The notes below the pieces were generated by a model. That model ran no database searches and had not been told where the DNA came from. It saw only the letters and a list, made by a program, of their open reading frames with translations. A stretch of DNA of 17,899 bases from an uncultured Collinsella sp. (GTDB taxonomy: Bacteria > Actinomycetota > Coriobacteriia > Coriobacteriales > Coriobacteriaceae): positions 1 to 17,899 of the forward strand of contig CABMPS010000016.1 in assembly GCA_902388545.1 (NCBI GenBank), in the 5' to 3' direction. Positions 15,969 through 17,899 of the stretch are shown in pieces (position 1 is the stretch's first letter; the number at the start of each line of letters is the position of its first letter). The position numbers and the translations under genes were made by a program.

Positions 15969-17045
15969 GTGTCCCTTTCCATCGGTATCGTGGGCCTGCC
16001 CAACGTAGGCAAGTCGACGCTGTTCACCGCGCTTACCAAAAAGACCGGTCTTGCCGCCAACTATCCGTTCGCCACGATCGACCCCAACGTGGGTATTGTC
16101 GACGTGCCCGATAGCCGTCTGCAAAAGCTCGCCGACATCGTCAACCCGGGTCGCATCGTGCCGGCAACGGTCGAGTTCGTCGACATCGCAGGTCTGGTGA
16201 AGGGCGCTAACGAGGGCGAGGGTCTGGGCAACCAGTTCCTGGCCAACATTCGCGAGACCGATGCCATCTGCGAGGTCGTGCGCTACTTTAAGGACCCCAA
16301 CGTCATGCGCGAGGTGGGCCGCACCGGCGAGTTCGTCGATCCCGCCGGCGATGCCGACACCATCATGACCGAGCTCATCCTGGCCGACATGGGCACGCTC
16401 GAGAAGCAGCTGCCCAAGCTCGAGAAGGAGGCCAAGCGCGACAAGGAGCTCATGCCCAAGTTCGAGGTGGCCAAGCGTCTGCTTGCCTGGCTCAACGAGG
16501 GCAAGCGCGCTGCGTCTATGGAGATGACCGACGAGGAGCGCGCCGCTGCCAAGGGCCTGTTCCTGCTCACCATGAAGCCCATCTTGTATGTGGCCAACGT
16601 GGACGAGGATATGCTCAACGACGACCTGGCGCCCATCGACGGCGTCAAGCCGCTGCCCATCTGCGCCAAGATCGAGGCCGAGCTTTCCGAGCTCGATCCC
16701 GAGGACGCTGCCGACTACCTGGAGAGCCTGGGCCTGGAGCAGCCCGGCCTGGACGTGCTCGCGCAGGCCGCTTACAAGCTGCTCGGCCTGCAGTCGTTCT
16801 TTACGGCCGGCGAGATGGAGGTCAAGGCCTGGACGGTTCGTCAGGGTGCGACCGCCCCGCAGGCCGCTGGCGTCATCCACACCGACTTTGAGCGCGGCTT
16901 TATTAAGGCCGAGGTCATTGGCTATGACGACTACATCGAGCTCGGCGGCGAGCAGGGCGCCAAGGCCGCCGGCAAGCTGCGTATCGAGGGCAAGGACTAT
17001 GTCATGGCCGATGGCGATGTCGTGCACTTCCGCTTTAACGTGTAA
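15969..17045 (+). CDS. ychF: Redox/ribosome-associated P-loop ATPase/GTPase YchF (Obg family)
   Basis: A 358-residue cytosolic nucleotide hydrolase conserved in nearly all organisms (OLA1/YchF), linked to ribosome binding and stress response. The G1 loop is GLPNVGKST (9-17), the G3 motif DIAG (72-75) with [18 protein letters not shown] after it, and the G4 position reads NVDE (210-213) instead of NKxD. That change is the known reason YchF accepts ATP over GTP. A helical insert (about 130-195) and a C-terminal TGS domain (about 275-357, ending DVVHFRFNV) complete the family architecture. The start is GTG. It is followed after 11 bases by a small membrane protein gene in the same direction. Confidence 0.96.
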   Translation: MSLSIGIVGLPNVGKSTLFTALTKKTGLAANYPFATIDPNVGIVDVPDSRLQKLADIVNPGRIVPATVEFVDIAGLVKGANEGEGLGNQFLANIRETDAICEVVRYFKDPNVMREVGRTGEFVDPAGDADTIMTELILADMGTLEKQLPKLEKEAKRDKELMPKFEVAKRLLAWLNEGKRAASMEMTDEERAAAKGLFLLTMKPILYVANVDEDMLNDDLAPIDGVKPLPICAKIEAELSELDPEDAADYLESLGLEQPGLDVLAQAAYKLLGLQSFFTAGEMEVKAWTVRQGATAPQAAGVIHTDFERGFIKAEVIGYDDYIELGGEQGAKAAGKLRIEGKDYVMADGDVVHFRFNV

Positions 17046-17056
17046 GGACGACGCAT

Positions 17057-17440
17057 ATGTTTAAATATGGCAAAAAAGCTGGCTACATGGGTATTGCGCT
17101 GCTCGTACTTGCGGTGATTCCGCTGGTGGTCGCAGCGTGTGTTATCCCCAACATTGGTCCCGAGGTTGCAACAAAGTTTAATGCCGCCGGCGAGGCGACG
17201 CGCTGGGGCAAGAGCTACGAGTTGCTGGCGCTGCCGGTGCTCAACTTGCTGCTGAGCGTGGCGACGTACTTTACGGCGGGACGCCAGGCAAAGAACAATG
17301 ATGACTCCGCCGCCATGGCGCGCATCGTGTGCGAGCGCTATCTGCGTAACGGTTGCATCACGGGTGTGTTCCTCAACGTGATCAACGTCTACTTTATGTA
17401 TTCGGCGATTACCGGTATGGGCTTTGGCCTGGGCTTTTAG
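17057..17440 (+). CDS. Small DUF1648/SdpI-like membrane protein
   Basis: A 127-residue protein with three predicted membrane segments: about 11-31, 57-74 and 97-118. Between the first two is PNIGPEVATKFNAAGEATRWG (31-51 or so), which matches the DUF1648 pattern of a proline, then FNxxGxxxRWG, found in SdpI-type immunity proteins and related membrane proteins. It lacks the longer C-terminal SdpI region, so a toxin-immunity role should not be assumed. AAGGA lies eight bases before the ATG, and it begins 11 bases after ychF, so the two are probably cotranscribed. The next gene converges on it with a gap of only nine bases. Confidence 0.75.
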   Translation: MFKYGKKAGYMGIALLVLAVIPLVVAACVIPNIGPEVATKFNAAGEATRWGKSYELLALPVLNLLLSVATYFTAGRQAKNNDDSAAMARIVCERYLRNGCITGVFLNVINVYFMYSAITGMGFGLGF

Positions 17441-17449
17441 CTTGCGCCT

Positions 17450-17839
17450 TTAGGCAACGAGCCTGCAAGCATATTCGATGGCTGCTGCGAGGCCGCCGCT
17501 CGATCGTGGTTTAAAGACCATGTCGGCGGCGGCCTCGTTTTCGTATCCGGCGCCGCGAAGGGCGAGCGCGATACCGGCTTCTAAAAGGAGCGGCAGGCCG
17601 CGTTGACTGGTTGCGATTACGGTAGCCTGATTGAGCGTGCAGCTATGCGTTTGGCATTGGATGGCAAGTTCGCCTTGCGCCGGGCAAGGGACCAGAACGG
17701 CGGCGACGCGACTTGATAGCAATGCAAATGCTGTGCGCTCATCGGGCGAAAGGCATTCGGCTTCAACGACGACGAGCTTGGGCGGTGCGCTGTTTGTGCG
17801 AAGCATGGCTCGGTACATGCGGACCGAAGAACCCGACAT
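17450..17839 (-). CDS. Unidentified small protein with a palindromic promoter
   Basis: A 129-residue soluble protein from ATG 17839, six bases after AGGAG; eight more residues upstream in frame have no site. It starts MSGSSVRMYRAMLRTNSAPP, then an alternating pattern of hydrophobic strands and helices: KLVVVEAE, AALLSSRVAAVLVPCPA, ATVIATSQRG and the Ala-rich GLPLLLEAGIALALRGAGY. It has three cysteines (within PCPAQGELAIQCQTHSC) and ends in AIEYACRLVA. This could be a small alpha/beta, Rossmann-like fold, but I recognise no family. The 24-bp perfect palindrome just upstream implies tight regulation, perhaps of a divergent pair whose other gene lies beyond the window. Confidence 0.6.
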   Translation of the reverse strand: MSGSSVRMYRAMLRTNSAPPKLVVVEAECLSPDERTAFALLSSRVAAVLVPCPAQGELAIQCQTHSCTLNQATVIATSQRGLPLLLEAGIALALRGAGYENEAAADMVFKPRSSGGLAAAIEYACRLVA

Positions 17840-17862
17840 AGAAAACTCCTGTGTATTCGGCA

Positions 17863-17886
17863 AAACGTAAACTATAGTTTACGTTT
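17863..17886. promoter_or_regulatory. 24-bp perfect palindrome (probable operator) over a promoter
   Basis: The half-site AAACGTAAACTA is followed directly by its reverse complement, giving 24 palindromic bases with no spacer. The centre reads TATAGT on each strand, close to a -10 hexamer, and it is 13 bases upstream of the AGGAG of the small - strand gene. Inverted repeats of the GTAAAC-N4-GTTTAC form are typical operators for dimeric repressors. Which regulator binds is unknown, and the window ends 13 bases later. Confidence 0.7.
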
Positions 17887-17899
17887 ATGTTCGGCTCCA

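Noticed and set aside
15876..17027. 383-codon open frame on the - strand over ychF
   Set aside because: Antisense shadow of the highly conserved ychF; long only because of high GC at third positions.
17057..17440. SdpI-type toxin immunity gene
   Set aside because: It has the DUF1648-like motif, but it is shorter than SdpI and there is no toxin or SdpR-like regulator next to it; cotranscription with ychF gives no support for an immunity role.

Overview
The window looks like a chromosomal segment from a Coriobacteriia gut anaerobe, most likely Collinsella or a close relative. This rests on the high GC and strongly GC-biased third positions of most genes, the MurT/GatD cell-wall module, the fermentative alcohol and glycerol dehydrogenases, and the repeat-rich intergenic DNA. 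The genus is an inference from style; no species marker is present.

Region 1 (1-5400) is a sugar-utilisation cassette with visibly lower GC and less biased codons than the rest. A divergent GntR/UTRA repressor faces a three-gene + strand cluster: a GlvA/MalH-type 6-phospho-alpha-glucosidase (GH4), a PTS IIBC permease without its own IIA, and a cytosolic beta-lactamase-fold serine hydrolase. Two identical palindromes (core TGTCTAGACA) bracket a promoter and reach the ribosome binding site of the glucosidase. A phosphorylated alpha-glucoside brought in by the PTS would be cut by the GH4 enzyme; the hydrolase's substrate is unknown.

Region 2 (5400-6020) holds no protein gene. It has a T-arm-like tRNA 3' remnant on the + strand, a complete tRNA-Glu(UUC) on the - strand with its own promoter and terminator, an array of alternating inverted repeats, and a 14-bp-stem hairpin ending the next operon. 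The tRNA remnant and the composition change suggest region 1 may be an integrated island.

Region 3 (6023-10365, - strand) reads two TPR-like paralogues, translationally coupled to each other, and then a single-polypeptide MurT-GatD fusion, the lipid II glutamate amidation enzyme that is usually two proteins.

Region 4 (10396-14449, + strand) carries a long, structured leader, an iron-dependent alcohol dehydrogenase, and two tandem glycerol dehydrogenase paralogues. They are separated by a strong terminator 16 nt before the first gldA start, then by another terminator and an extra hairpin. These enzymes presumably balance NAD(H) during fermentation of glycerol or related polyols.

Region 5 (14601-17899) has a four-cluster ferredoxin-like protein, the universal GTPase/ATPase YchF with a small DUF1648/SdpI-like membrane protein behind it, and a convergent unidentified small gene whose promoter contains a 24-bp perfect palindrome at the window's right edge.
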